Notes: generated from the sequence alone by a model not told the origin. Shown: positions 22,375-34,050, counted from the stretch's first letter. The stretch is 45,760 nt of DNA from Chara braunii (GCA_003427395.1 BFEA01000202.1:401165-446924), one strand, 5' to 3'. Translations and numbers: made by a program.

Positions 22375-23067
22375 TTGCGGAAGCTGTTGCGTCGGGATCA
22401 GGAGTGGGTTTGTGGTGAAGATCAGGACGAGGCTGTAAAGAAGATGAAGGGGGAATTCAAGGAAGGAGGTTTAGTGTTAGGGGCGGCGAACTACGAGGTT
22501 ACAGAGGTAAAGCCATTCATCATCGAGACGGGCGTTGGACCAACTGCCCTGGGAGGAGTCCTGGTTCAGGCAGATGCTGAAGGAAAGGAGAGGCAACTAA
22601 GATTCGACAGTCGGACACTTAATACGATTGAGAGGAACTACTCTCAATTTAAAAAGGAGACGCTTGCAGTACTCCACTGCCTAAGGATCTTCCAGAACTA
22701 TGTCTTTGGCAGGAGGTTCATATTGAGGGTGGACCCCACGCTCGCCTGTTCCCTGAAGAATTATACTCCATCTGACCCAACCGTCGCAACTTGATTGACG
22801 TACATTTGAATGTTGAACTTTGAGCTGGAGAGAATTCCGGGGGACAAGAACAGGGCAGATGGTTTGAGCCTCATCAACTGGGACAAGCCAGATCAGGAGT
22901 CAGTAGAAGACACTCCACCAGTTGATGGGTTTTTGAACCAAGAAGAGGATGTCCGCCTCCATATAAAAGAATGGTCCTTACGAGTGCCTAATTGTGTCAG
23001 TCACCCCATATGGTTAGCACCTAGGGGGTATGAGCAAAAGGCGAAATTAGTCCTCAAGCCCTTTTAG
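22375..23067 (+). pseudogene. pol: Ty3/gypsy RNase H and connector, broken
   Basis: RNase H degrades the RNA strand of the RNA-DNA hybrid. The motif FIIETGVGPTALGGVL corresponds to the first active-site strand, but the usual Asp (as in T-D-A/S-G) is Gly here. The second acidic residue is kept in QFKKETLAVLHCL, and the third Asp in FILRVDPTLA. Two TGA codons near 22793 and 22808 interrupt a stretch fitting Trp/Arg codons, then NFELERIPGDKNRADGLS follows, a typical gypsy RNase H end. The frame closes at 23065 before a short gap to integrase. Loss of the first Asp plus the stops indicate inactivity. Confidence 0.85.
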
Positions 23068-23103
23068 GAAGAGGACCCATGGGAAAGCAAGGACGTTCAC
23101 TGG

Positions 23104-24543
23104 ATGATGGAATTGGCACTAGCAGGTACACATAGCTTGGCGGAAGAAGTGAGGACGATAGAGGAGGGCCCTACTCAGGTAGAGAAGCACGAGCAGCTGA
23201 TGGGAGGAATGTATCTCCTTACGAACACGCTTCTGCAAGGGGATTTTGATCAAAGAGGCTCATTGAATCCGGCGGAAGGTGAGGATTTTGTGCCTGAAAA
23301 TCAGGATGATGAGTTTGAGGAAGGAGAGATCAAAAAAATTTTTCGTGCAGAGGAATATGATCGGATCTACCTTGAATTGGAGCTACTTTTGTCTTGTGAG
23401 ATGAGGGATAGAGATGCAAGTGCTAAGGCACAGAAGATGAGAGATGGTCATTTGTTTATAAAACGACAAGTCAGGAATCCCAAGCAAATTGTATGCGGGA
23501 GAAACCGACAGATCGATATTATTACAGCATTGCACGATGGCATAGCAGGAGGGCACAAAGGGGTAAGTGCCACGTACGCTAAGATAAGCGAGTTATATTA
23601 CTGGAGTGGAATGTTGGACATGGTCATCAAATACTGCCAGTCCTGTGTACCTTGCCAAGAGAGATCGGCGCAGAGGCCAGGGGAACCCCTACACCCAAGG
23701 TTGAGGAGAGAAGTGGGCGCAGTTGTACATTTGGATCTACTCTTCATGCTTGTTGGGGAGAACGGGTATAACTATACCTTCGATGCGCGAGACAACCTTA
23801 TTGGGCTTATGGACGGTCGGGCCATTCGCACGAAGACCGACCAAGTTTTGGAGAGCTGCATTGAAGAGTATTACCAACGCTACCCTTTCGTCAAGGAGTT
23901 CGTGATGGATCGAGGATCGGAGTTCACCTGCAAAGAGGAGCAAACGTTGCTTGCGGGGTATGGCACAATGACGAATTATATTACCGTTGCACATTCTCAA
24001 GCAAAAACACCGGTGGAAAGGAGACATAGTACTATCACGAATCTCCTAGCTAAGTGGACAGAAGGTAGACCCGGTCAATGGTCGAAGTTCCTGCGAGCAA
24101 CCCTCTTCGTTGAGAATATCACGGTGAAGAGTACTACCAAGTACGTGCCGGCCACTTTGTGGTATGGGAGGTATGTCACCTTTCCCATAGAAAGCTTCCT
24201 GAAGACTTGGAGGTGCCAAGACTTGGAGACCAACCTGTCTTCCGAAGAGTTGCTCGATATTCGGGCACGGCAGGTGGGTGCTGCTGAAGAAAGGATACAA
24301 GAAACCTCCAATCAGGTGGAAAAAGGCCGCATGAACGACAAGATGCAGTGGGATCAGATGGCGCGAGTGCGAAAGGAACCATTGGCAATTGGGGACGTCG
24401 TATTGTTGTACGATTCCTCTTTGGAGAAGCAATGGTCGAGGAAACTCGACAAACGGTGGTTGGGACCCTATAGGATCGTGCGATGCGGCGAGTTCGGAGC
24501 CTACCAGAGCGAGGAGTTGGACGGAACCGAATGGAAGGATTAG
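23104..24543 (+). CDS. int: Ty3/gypsy integrase, 479 codons, intact frame
   Basis: Integrase inserts cDNA into chromosomes. Residue numbers are from the first codon of the open frame. An H2C2 zinc-binding head uses H144, H151, C178 and C181/C184 (HDGIAGGH...YCQSCVPC). The catalytic core has D211 (VHLDLLF), D269 (VMDRGSEF) and E305 (TPVERRHS), with 35 residues between the second Asp and the Glu, the canonical D,D35E spacing. A C-terminal GPY/F-type module reads VVLLYDSS...KLDKRWLGPYRIV (434-458). No chromodomain is seen. This is the longest open frame in the gypsy element and the only pol domain without a stop. In the native element it would be the 3' part of pol; the TAG at 24541 may be premature because similar coding continues for 14 codons to 24585. 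Confidence 0.92.
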   Translation: MMELALAGTHSLAEEVRTIEEGPTQVEKHEQLMGGMYLLTNTLLQGDFDQRGSLNPAEGEDFVPENQDDEFEEGEIKKIFRAEEYDRIYLELELLLSCEMRDRDASAKAQKMRDGHLFIKRQVRNPKQIVCGRNRQIDIITALHDGIAGGHKGVSATYAKISELYYWSGMLDMVIKYCQSCVPCQERSAQRPGEPLHPRLRREVGAVVHLDLLFMLVGENGYNYTFDARDNLIGLMDGRAIRTKTDQVLESCIEEYYQRYPFVKEFVMDRGSEFTCKEEQTLLAGYGTMTNYITVAHSQAKTPVERRHSTITNLLAKWTEGRPGQWSKFLRATLFVENITVKSTTKYVPATLWYGRYVTFPIESFLKTWRCQDLETNLSSEELLDIRARQVGAAEERIQETSNQVEKGRMNDKMQWDQMARVRKEPLAIGDVVLLYDSSLEKQWSRKLDKRWLGPYRIVRCGEFGAYQSEELDGTEWKD

Positions 24544-24791
24544 GTATCAGGGACAAGGTTGAAGAAATCCGTGGTCCGGCAATAGGTAAATGGCTCTATA
24601 CCCCTTTTGATAAACCCTTGTCTTAAAGTGTCGCATGGCCTGGTTAGGCTAGAAAGAAGGATAAAAGGGATAGGTTTGTCTAGGTTAAGTACGTGCTCGC
24701 CTTAGATCTGATGGACCTGCTTGCTGACCCTACTATGTGCCTGTTTGCTTTCTCTTCCCTGTTGTGAAGGTCTGACTTTTCGAAGACAACC
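24544..24791 (+). other. Spacer between integrase and the downstream gag-like ORF
   Basis: After a short possible integrase tail (to about 24585) there are about 200 bp with no supported gene. A pyrimidine-rich stretch near 24735-24765 precedes the ATG at 24792. It could be a splice-acceptor region for a subgenomic message, but no donor was identified. Confidence 0.35.
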
Positions 24792-27425
24792 ATGCAGGGG
24801 GGCGGGAGAAATTCACGGCCACGACAGAGACCTCTGGGAGCATCTAGAGAGGACGACCAGCGCAGGCCGTTTAGGAGGGAGTCTACGCCTGTCTTTGACG
24901 ATGATAACATAGAGTTCTTCTTGGATGTCTATCAGGGTCAAGCGACACGGAGAGGATGGACTGCTCTAGAAATGATAAGGAACCTGAGGGGGGTGGACGT
25001 TTCGAAGAGCTTATCGCACATATCCGTGAGGAGGCATTAACCTGGCCAGATGTAGAGGCCAGGATGCAGAGGCTGAGGGTTTCGCCGATGGGGCGCGATG
25101 GCTTGCCTATCCGACTGTAGGAAGGGAATGCAGAGGAGTTCATCCCAGCCTACGAGCGGTATATGCGTGACCAGGGGACTGTGCAGGAGGAGTGGATGCG
25201 GACGTTACTTCTATGGACCAAGAGGGCGGAAAGGCTGCTGGTAAGGTAGATCCGGGATAGAGCGTGTAACTGGGAGGACTGCCACGCTTAACTAAGGGAG
25301 GCATTCCGGCGGCCAGAGCCGGAGAAACCGGAGTTGGGGGTCGAGAGGAGGGGAAGGAGTAAGAGGACGAGGGATCCAAAGCCGAGCGAGGCCATCGCAA
25401 CTAGGGAAGGGCGGAAGGCCTTGGCACAACGAGGAGAGGAGTTAGCGGAGCCTGTTCAGGCGGTGGAGTCATTCCCTACTTGTGGACTTAGGCGGGTGGA
25501 GTTTCGTCTGATCACCAGCAGTGATCTACAGGGACCGTCGATGCGATCGCCAGAGCAGGGAGAGGGTGGACCATAAGAGACACCACTCAGGAGTCTAGAG
25601 GCCCATCTCGACGTATCTCAGTGGGGGGGGGCCACAAGTGGGCGTGGATCCGGACGAGCCACTGATGAGGGAGCCGCAACGCCCTGAGCCCGAGGCAAGG
25701 CCACACAGGCAGGAGGAACCATATGGGGAGGAGGTCATTAGAGTAGGAGATGACACCCCTCCTCATATCTCAACTCCGGAGCAGGTGCAGCAGCCCTGGC
25801 CAGAGGGCATTCCCGAGCCAGATAGTAGTGAGGTTCCGGTACCCCCACAGGAGGTTATTACATCGCCCAGACAGGTGGCAGAGGTGGAGAGGCCAGGAGA
25901 GGGGTGGAGAGCTGAGGCCCGCGCGACTATCGATTCGCGGCTAGCCACGCACGCTTCCGAACACCCTGACATTGAGATGCCCACCCTGATTGAGCCATCC
26001 TGAGGGTCGCCACATGCTGAGAGAGGGACGAGTACTGAGGCCCCGACTCGAGGGACCCACGGAGCATGAGTGGGGAGATCACTGGGAGAAATTGCTGAGG
26101 AGAAGTCTGCCAGGGTGCAAGCCCGCCTAGCTGACATATATGAGAGAAAAATTGAGATGGAGGCTGTCGGGGTAGAGCCGGCACCGCCAGTCGATCCCAA
26201 GACAAGTGAGCAAAGGATCGACGAGATGTGGGCCAGATACGAAAGCCGGAGGGATGCAGCCCGCCAGAGGTCGCGAGAGACAAGGCAGGCAGACGAGAAG
26301 GCGGATGAGGTGAGAGAGACAGGAGATTTGGGATTTTCCGCTGCCAGGATGACAATTGAGCGAGTGGATAGGAGGATACGCCAGGCAGCGACCACTTCCT
26401 TTCACGGGTATTCTTTGCTTAGCGACGAGCTAGCAATCAGAAATAGGGAAGTGGAGCAGCTGACTACTCAGCTTGCAGAGGAGAAGGCTGAAAACCAGGC
26501 CTGGAGGACTCGTCTTAAGGCCAAGGAAGCTGAATGGGATAAGAAGCTTAGGGATATGGCAGTTGCAGTAGAGAGGCTTTCGGCCACCAAGGTGGTTGAT
26601 TGGACTCAGTAGAGCAGATATGGCATTTAAGGTGAGGGGATGCAGGGACTGTTCGGCCAGGGAGGGACAGCAGAGCCTTCTCGGCAGGAGGGGTTGAAAA
26701 AGGTATTCCTGAAACTGGTTGAGGTGGAGATGGAGAGGAAGGCTGAAGAGGGAAGTTTTGAGTTCAAGACTCCCACAACATTAGCCTCGCAGCAAGAGAA
26801 CCCTAAGTCATTTGAGGATCTTGTTGAGGGACCAACTCAGGGACCTCAGCCCCCGCCGACTAAGGACGGGTTTGCAAAAGAGTCCCTTGCAATCATGTTG
26901 GAGGTACGAGGGGGTGCCCTTACAGGCGCGGTAGTACCCCCTCAACCTGAAGTGGAGGAGAGGGAGGCGTCGCGCCTGGACGAGTTGGTAGCCGCCATGG
27001 AGGTGGATATGCCGCTAGAGAAACCTCGGAGACTGGATACTCCTGAGCGCGTGCCAGAGATGGGAGAGTTGGGAGCCCAGTTGGGTTCTTGGGCCACAAG
27101 GGCAGATTCAGGAGGGTATGTCTTTGGGCAGCAGCAGCAGAAAGTCACGAGCCAACCAGCTATGACAGTTGCTTCCCAGTCCTCAGATCCCCATGGAAAG
27201 AAGAAGAAGAAGTTTCAGAGGAAGTCGGAAAGTATGTGTTTTTATTTCCAGGTCGGCATGCACAGGGCCCTTGAGTGTCCAAAGTTCCTCGCGGATTAGG
27301 CTGCAGGAAGAGTTACTGAGAGGGATGAGAAGATGCACGATAGACAGGCTAGAGTAGTAGAGCGGACTACAGATGGGGGTAGAACTCAGTTGTATAGGCA
27401 AAACCAGGAGGAGATGAGTGAGTAG
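24792..27425 (+). pseudogene. Extra gag-like ORF downstream of integrase, broken
   Basis: From ATG 24792, overlapping frames give one long protein of about 870 codons with several stops and shifts. In order: a basic Arg/Gly N-terminus; an acidic helix-rich part (PVFDDDNIEFFLDVYQG; EEFIPAYERYMRDQGTVQEE, about 25130-25195) resembling a gag capsid-like fold; Pro/Glu-rich linkers (25330-26000); a coiled coil (26070-26612, 180 codons, heptad-like Glu/Ala/Arg); another acidic linker; and a terminal knuckle CFYFQVGMHRALEC near 27235-27280. That knuckle fits C-x2-C-x4-H-x4-C except that the second Cys is Phe. After a TAG at 27297 the same frame runs on to 27425. A second gag-like protein after pol, where env sits in retroviruses, is unusual. 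Alternatives: a remnant of another element's gag, or an accessory nucleocapsid. Confidence 0.65.
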
Positions 27426-27666
27426 GGACTGGTTTGTCTATGGGCTAGTAGGATTAGAGTTGTTTGTACATAAAGATTGAGCTAGAGCTATACATACCCT
27501 GAGTCAGTCGTGTGAGTCCATGTCTGATTGTACATATGTAGGTTGTGGTACTTGACAGGTTTGGGGATTCTCTTTTGTGTGATCCAGGAGGTCGTATTTA
27601 GATTAAGTGACATGTATGAGTACGCAGTTACGCTGTGACTTATGAGATCGAGATTTATTTGTATTC
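27426..27666. other. Spacer, no gene seen
   Basis: No supported frame. T/G-rich and pyrimidine-poor, with frequent TGTA and ATGT words. It may be 3' untranslated sequence of the gypsy element. Confidence 0.3.
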
Positions 27667-28053
27667 TTGGGTATATTGTGTGACTTTGTATATCGAGGAC
27701 ATGAGCTCTACTCAGATGAGTGGGACGATGAGCTAAGGATTTGTATTGAGTTTTTGAGGGGGACATTCTGCTCCCGAGTGTACTATGAGTTGAGACTTTA
27801 TGAGGTTTGTCTTTATGACGATCACTATCACTCTCACATGTGTGACTCTGCCCTATTGTATGATGGCTTTGTGAGAGAGATGTGTGAGATGCATCTTATG
27901 TGTTTAATGAATGGGAAACTCGTAAAGTTGTCTACTCTCCGGTATACTCATGTGACCTGCTTACGAGCAGATGATGGGGCAGAGCATAAGGAGGAGGAGT
28001 GCAGCCTGTTTGTGAAAGGTTATGAGAATATTACGGGATTTATGAGTCTCTGA
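27667..28053 (+). CDS. Hypothetical 128-codon ORF near the gypsy 3' end
   Basis: An uninterrupted frame rich in Tyr, Cys, Leu and acidic residues (segments YRGHELYSDEWDDELRI and RLYEVCLYDDHYHSHMCDSA), ending ENITGFMSL. It has no recognised domain, signal peptide or membrane segment. Its length in otherwise stop-rich sequence and its plausible composition favour coding, but the nearby genes are all decayed, so chance is possible. If real it would be a fourth ORF of the gypsy element or a remnant exon. Confidence 0.3.
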   Translation: MGILCDFVYRGHELYSDEWDDELRICIEFLRGTFCSRVYYELRLYEVCLYDDHYHSHMCDSALLYDGFVREMCEMHLMCLMNGKLVKLSTLRYTHVTCLRADDGAEHKEEECSLFVKGYENITGFMSL

Positions 28054-29442
28054 GACTCGGATGCTTTACCATGCCAAATGTTATCGTTTGAGTTGTGACG
28101 AGGACCCATAAGTCGGTCTCTCGGCGCTGAGTCGTTTTTTTTTTTTTTTAGACCTCTTTAGAGTTGGGAAGGTGGTAATAATTGTTGATTGAAAAACTCA
28201 CCTTCCAAATGAAGATGTTTTAAAAAGATCGCGTGAGAGTCCATCGTAGAGAAGGAAGGGATGGTTGGGAGACCTATTTTGAGAGGCACCTTTGATTAGT
28301 TAAAGGTGGGTAAAAAATCTAATGGCATGGAAAGTTGGAGTTGAGTTGATAAAGTCTGACGAGAAGGACAAGAAAACTGTTTGGATTATTGGTGGAGTTG
28401 AGCATGCCGCAAATCAGTGCATTTGGTAGATGTCTTTGGGATGTGTGTTTTGCTGTCTCTGCTGAAGACAGAGGGCCACGGCCTTGTGAACCTGGCGGTG
28501 ATTTTGTTTGTGATTGTGAGAAGGGTGTCGTGCTCTCTATGTTGTCCCATAGGGAGCTGGTAAACGCCTTTATGTGAGACAGGCCCCTGCGTAGTCCTGC
28601 AAGGGGCCTGTGGTCTCTTGCGACACATCGTCCAAACACTTGTGCTAATCCTAAGGCATGTTGAGGAAGACCAAGCTAACGGTAAAGTTTAGCACTACTA
28701 GGGCGCAACCCCTAGTGGATGACTGATGACCGGCACAACCTGGTGGCGAGCCCACGTCTACCGATGGGGTAAGAGCTTAAGGGGTATGCACGCCTCAGGG
28801 AAATACTCCTGCGGGATGGCGGGGGATATGAGTCGAGTCTGTCGAAGTATTTTGGGTAGTCCTGATTGAATGCTTTGAATGTTTATCAGGAGAAAGCCTA
28901 TCGTTGCGTAACCAGCGAGGGCACTGCCGCTAAGATAACAATGCGGTGGGTCGCAGATCTGGCTCGATCAACCAGACTATGGCGGGCCAAAATGGAGACC
29001 TAACACTTCTATAATAGACTGCAGGAAGAGCTGAGATGAGATTTAAGTGCATATATGCATGTATATGTGATTGATTGTGAGGATTTTTGGGATGGAAGGC
29101 GAGAATGTCTTCTAAGGTCTCGGTTAAGGACCGCGTCCCTAGTTATGGCTCTGCTTGCAAGGAAGAGACTAACTAGGACACTCAACAAGAAGTCGACGTT
29201 TGTCTAGGACGAAGGGGAGAGGACGGTTGTGACGGCCTTTGGAACTTATGCTACAGTATGAATGCGTAATACACCGGCGTCCTTGTGTCATGATATGGCA
29301 GCATATAGTTGTGTTGGCACGGTTTGATCGAGGCCTCGAACCCGAGTCTGTCGGCTAATCGGAGTGGTTCCTTTCTCGTCAGCATTTTGGATTATGGTCG
29401 AACTGATAGCTTTTTCTCATCGCTTAATATGGTCCGGTAAGC
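28054..29442. other. About 1.4 kb with no recognised gene or 3' LTR
   Basis: This stretch lies between the last gypsy-related ORF and element copy C. I searched it by eye for the 401-bp LTR and did not find it. It contains a T-run near 28134-28150 and a strong hairpin at 28576-28617, but no coding frame over 110 codons that looks real. It may be divergent LTR, untranslated or flanking sequence. Confidence 0.4.
28576..28617. repeat. Strong GC hairpin
   Basis: ACAGGCCCCT (28579-28588) and AGGGGCCTGT (28602-28611) are perfectly complementary over 10 bp around a 13-nt loop. GAGAC and GTCTC outside them can extend the stem with a small bulge. Role unknown; it lies in the gene-free stretch behind the gypsy element. 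Confidence 0.75.
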
Positions 29443-29447
29443 TGTCG

Positions 29448-29477
29448 GGGCGAATACCCTTACAAGGGTATCTGCCC
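29448..29477. repeat. 5'-terminal palindrome of element copy C
   Basis: Same palindrome as in copy A; the left arm GGGCGAATACCCTT is intact, while the right arm AAGGGTATCTGCCC has a small transposed change. Confidence 0.9.
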
Positions 29478-30906
29478 TGGTTTTCGCAAGCAACAAAAAA
29501 TAAGGTTTGGATCAAAGTTTAAGTATACTGCGGGAGGCCCGGCTGCATCTGTAGATTACGTTGCTGAACGATTGACTAGAATAGGGAGTGTGTGGGTGCG
29601 CAGGTTTGAGGCGCGCGTGATCTTTTGATTGTTCATGATTGAAGAACCGGCGTGATCGCCGGCCTGATTTTTATTTCTTGATTAAGTTAGGATTAAACGG
29701 ATTTTGTCTCCTAATTGGTGTGTTTATTTGTGACTTGTGCGTACGTGCGGAGAACGACATCGACAACGAGGAGGCTTTGAAGTGTTTTCAGTAGGCCCGC
29801 GAGTCGCGCGGTGTCCGTTTATTTAGGCGTCCGTTCGGTAGTGGCACGTTCTACGTAATCCTTTTTTTTTAAGCACCGTACTTCTATTATTTTCCTTGTT
29901 ATACTCCGGCGTGCCGTTGACCCGGACGTGACGCCGGACTTAATGGTCGTCACGGCAGTCGAGAACCTTTAAGTACGCGCCTTTTTTGATGCGCCCGTCC
30001 GGTTTCCGCACATTCGGAGTGTTGGCAAAATTCATGTGCCCTACTCATCCCGGAACGCGACCAAGGAGGTCAACATGTGTGAAGCCCGTGGTCATGGCTT
30101 CCCTCGCGTCCTACTTGGGGAGCGTCGATAGTCGAAGGCAGAAGGGACTTGGAGGACATTCCGAGAGAGTCTGTGGAGTTGTGGCAGCAAGGAGGACAAG
30201 GGACTGCAAGTGGACTACCATCGACCAGGATTTGTCGTAAGAGGAATGAATGCGAGTGTGTCGTCGGGGCCCGGAGGGTGAAGACTGCGTGTCGGCCATT
30301 GTGGGACAGAGGGGCACCGGACGCGGCCCTCCTAGGCCTGTGCTTAGGGGTTTGCAGCAGGGCCGTACCCTCCGCCCCACGATCGACCGTCTGTATGGGA
30401 GCTTGTTAGTTAAGGACTTGAGGTCGTGGTGGGTTCCCTGAGCAAAGTGGGTTGGTGTTGCTGTGGGGAGGCTCGTGGTAATACTGCTGCGCAATTCGAC
30501 TATCGGACTTAGCCTATAGGACTAGTTTGGACTGCCTAGTAGTTGGTCTCCGCTGGGGTGCCTCAAGCGCTGGGAGTGCAGACGTATCGAGCGTCAGGAA
30601 GCGCTGATCGGAATAGGCAGCGAGGAAAGCTGAAACGGGCAGAAAGCGGATAAACAAGAAGGAGGGAAATGAATAGGAGCAGAAAGAGAGCAGCGCGAAG
30701 GCCAAGGCAACTCGGAGCGCTTCGGGTGAGGAGGTGTACAGAGCTAGAGGGGGAAGAGAGTTAGCACAGAGGAGAGCGTTAAAAGAGTAGGTGAGGTCGA
30801 CGGGAGTGGTGGAAAAAGGAGTGAACAGGGACAGGCGTCTGCGCCAGGTGCATCCGCAGTCGATTGTGAGAAGACTGTGATTATGGTAGAACTAAGAATT
30901 GCTTAA

Positions 30907-30936
30907 TTCACCCGTTTCTTGATGAAAACGGGTGAA
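30907..30936. repeat. Conserved inverted repeat in copy C
   Basis: TTCACCCGTTT and AAACGGGTGAA pair perfectly around CTTGATGA. Counterpart of 4263-4290 in copy A, with longer arms. Confidence 0.75.
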
Positions 30937-31425
30937 CGAAGAGTCGTTTTAGGGGATTATTGCTAGGGCGAGTCCAATGGTAGTGTTAGTCTAGGTCATA
31001 GATTGGTAGAAATAGAGGACAGTAAGAAAGTTGACGCGCGAAGATATGGCCAACTCAGAAAAGAAGAAGGAGAAGGAGTACCTCGCGCGATTCTCAATGG
31101 ATTCGTGCAAGGCAAAATCCTAATCAGGGGTTTCGAGGGTGGACGACCTCGAATCCAAGGTCAATTTTTAGTGTTAGACTAGTAAAACGGGGGTTAGTAA
31201 AGAAAGTCAGTGAGCCGAGCTATGGCGGAGAGGAGGGAGGAATAGGATGTGAAGATGCTTACCTCACTCAAACCATGACGGGATTGAGTAGGCGAAGATC
31301 TTAGACTAGCTTTTTTAGACAGGGCGAATCCGCTCGTGAAGTTAGATTTGGGAGAGAGGTTGTAGAGTTTGTGCTACGACGAGTATAGGTTTCGTCGGGG
31401 GAGTAGTTCGTTATTGCAAAAACAT

Positions 31426-31463
31426 GGAATGAACCTGTCCGCATCCCGAGAAAGGTTCATTCC
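31426..31463. repeat. Conserved 11-bp stem hairpin in copy C
   Basis: GGAATGAACCT and AGGTTCATTCC, identical stem to copy A 4784-4821, with changes only in the loop. Confidence 0.78.
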
Positions 31464-33234
31464 GATTTTTTTTCTCACTTTATTGATGGATGTAAGACGA
31501 ACTTACCTAATCAAGTCGAGTTAAGTTTACGAAGAGGCAGGCGTGTTGAGGCTCTTGCGACGACGAAATGCAAGGCGGTACTTACCTGTGTCTGTTGTGA
31601 GACAGAACGAGCCCAGTGCTGTTGCAGACCAGGCACATCGAGATGGAGGCCGCTCGGTCCGGGATGTCTATGTTGCCTGGAGGTGATGACAAATGGTTAT
31701 CGGAGTGACTCCCTGGCTGAGTGGGTGGTGGGAACCAACAGGTTTGCGGGGTTCAACCGTGATGTGAGTAGGTCATGTGCTGCTTTGCTCCGCGTGGGAT
31801 GGGTGAACGTCCTCGTATGTGCTCCACCGTTGCCCTGCTCGCGTGTTGTTGTTCAGCCCAGCCACAACCCTCCCCCGTCGACTATCTGCCGCTAGGGTCG
31901 ATTGAAGCTGGCCACACGAACGGCTAGGGACATGTCTGCAAGTGGAAGCTGCAAGGAAAAGGGGGTGGGGTGAGAGCACGTACCTGGACTTGGCGATGGC
32001 CTACAAGATCGGCATTTTCATGTGCTTCGGTTGTTGCTGTTGATGACAACGGGATGCAGTGCCAGTTTGTAGGCTGCTGGTAGATGTGCAGTAGCAATCT
32101 GAGCGGTGAGCAGCAAGAAGAAGGAAAGGCTTGGGGTACATATGTTAGTGGTGACTGGGGGTGTGCTCTCACTGACCTTTGGGTTCAGAGTTCTAACTCT
32201 TCGTCAAGTGCAATATCAGTGCATGTCTGTTTCTGAACAGCCTTCGGCTATCTGATTTTTGATGCGGCTGCAGTCTGGGACTGCCAGGCCGTCGCACCTG
32301 GCCGTAGCTCGCGATGTGTTGGCTAAAACGCACTATTTTGATGAAGTTGTTGTGTGTTGATGCCTCGGGCTGCTGTATTCACTTATATGCCACCGAGTTT
32401 TTGTTGTACAGTGTTGCGTTTTGTTTTAATTGGCACCGATTATTGATCCAATAACCTGCATGCATGGTTGTTGTTCGCGCAGCATGGTGCTAAGTTGGTT
32501 GCGGGTTGATGGCATTTCTCATAGGGTCTACAAAATGTACTCTATTTGGACGCAACCTTCAGAGGTTGCGCGGCGGGCACCTTAGTCAGGGGGAGCGGTA
32601 TCATGAGTTGAGGACGTAGTCACGAGTTATTGTTGTGAGTTGGAGGGTCGTTAGAGAGGCTAACCGCAGGTGGTTTAGCTACAGTTGACCTGTCTGTTAC
32701 GAGTTTTGGCCGCCATTGCGAGGCCCTCAGGTGAGCCAAGGAACCAAGGCCCTCTCCCGCGAGTTTGAGTGCACCTCTCTTGGATCTGAGAGTCTTAAAC
32801 TGTCTCTTTCTGCCCTTCTTACTTTAAGTCTGATCTATTGGTTCTGAGAGGAAGGCGGCAGGTGGGATTGCAACCTGTAGGACCGCAACAAGACTCTGTG
32901 GGGAGTCCACCCACCGATTGTGGGAGCTCTGTCGGAGCTTGGGAGGAGTTTTGGAGGAAGGGAACCAAGAGGTAACTTTCTGACTCCCTTTATAAACCCG
33001 ATTATAACCCCTACTTATACACCTTGTTATGTTTGACTGAGTATACTGTATGCTCCCTACCTTTGACTTTGGGTTTGACTTCCAGGACATAACCCAGACT
33101 AAGTAAAGGAATGAGTACACAACCTCGAGTTTCGGTTTTGTTGATTGTCTGAAAGCAGACCGTGAGAGGGGGTTCGCATCAGGGGAACGGTTGGGAGGAA
33201 GGCTGGTTTGCTTGTATTTTGAATGGGTCTTATA

Positions 33235-34050
33235 GGATCAGGCATTGTTTCTAAGATGAATGACCTGACTGCTGTGTTTTGTTCTATTTTCTGAAAAGGC
33301 CAAGCATTGTTTCTAAGACGAATGACTTGGTTGCTATGTTACTTAATTTAACCAGGCATTGTTTCTCAGATGAATAGCCTGGTTGTTTGTTTCTATAAGG
33401 TATTGACTGTGCAAACTTTGAGGATCTGACATTGTTCCTAAGATGAATGGTCTGGTCGCTGTTTATTTTTGGGTGGTTTCTGAACAGTCTCTAGGTCTTG
33501 ACCTAGGGTACTCTGTTTTTTTTGTGTTGAGAAAAGAGGGTTAAGCATTGTTTCTAAGACGAATGACCCAACTCTTTTGGTTGTTTTATTCTGAGGGAGG
33601 TTCAGACCAAAGATTACGCATTGTTTCTAAGACGAGTGGTCTAAGTCTAAGGCCACAGGATTATAATGTGAACAAGGGAATAAGACTTTCTATATTTATA
33701 TATATATAATTATGAGAACGGGGCTAGCCAGACATTGTTTCTAAGACGAATGATCTGACTATAGCCTTATCACAAATTAAGAAAGTATAACTAAGAGTTA
33801 TAATTGAAGGTAACTTGGGCCAACTGAGCATTGTTTTAAGACGAATGACTCAGTCTTACGCCCACTTTGAAGATTAAATTCATATATATATTTATAACTT
33901 GGCTATTAAACAGATCAGGACGACTAAGCATTGTTTCTAAGACGAATGGCTTAGTCATATGCCCAATGAAGAGATAAGTAGTTGTGCAACATGTTCGTGT
34001 ATAATTAAGGCAAAGAGTTGACATTGTTTCTAAGACGAATGACCTAACTC
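33235..34050 (+). repeat. Hairpin array 1 in copy C
   Basis: The same ten loop-sharing hairpins as in copy A, in the same order. Several have better stems than in A: AACCAGGC with GCCTGGTT (third unit, 8 perfect pairs), CCAAG with CTTGG (second), ACTGAG with CTCAGT (eighth). The first unit pairs TCAGG with CCTGA, where A pairs TCAGA with TCTGA: a two-sided compensating change. Confidence 0.85.

Noticed and set aside
25662-25680. CTGATGAGGG as a second hammerhead core
   Set aside because: It is followed by GCAACG, not GAAA, has no stem II, and lies in the gag-like coding region.
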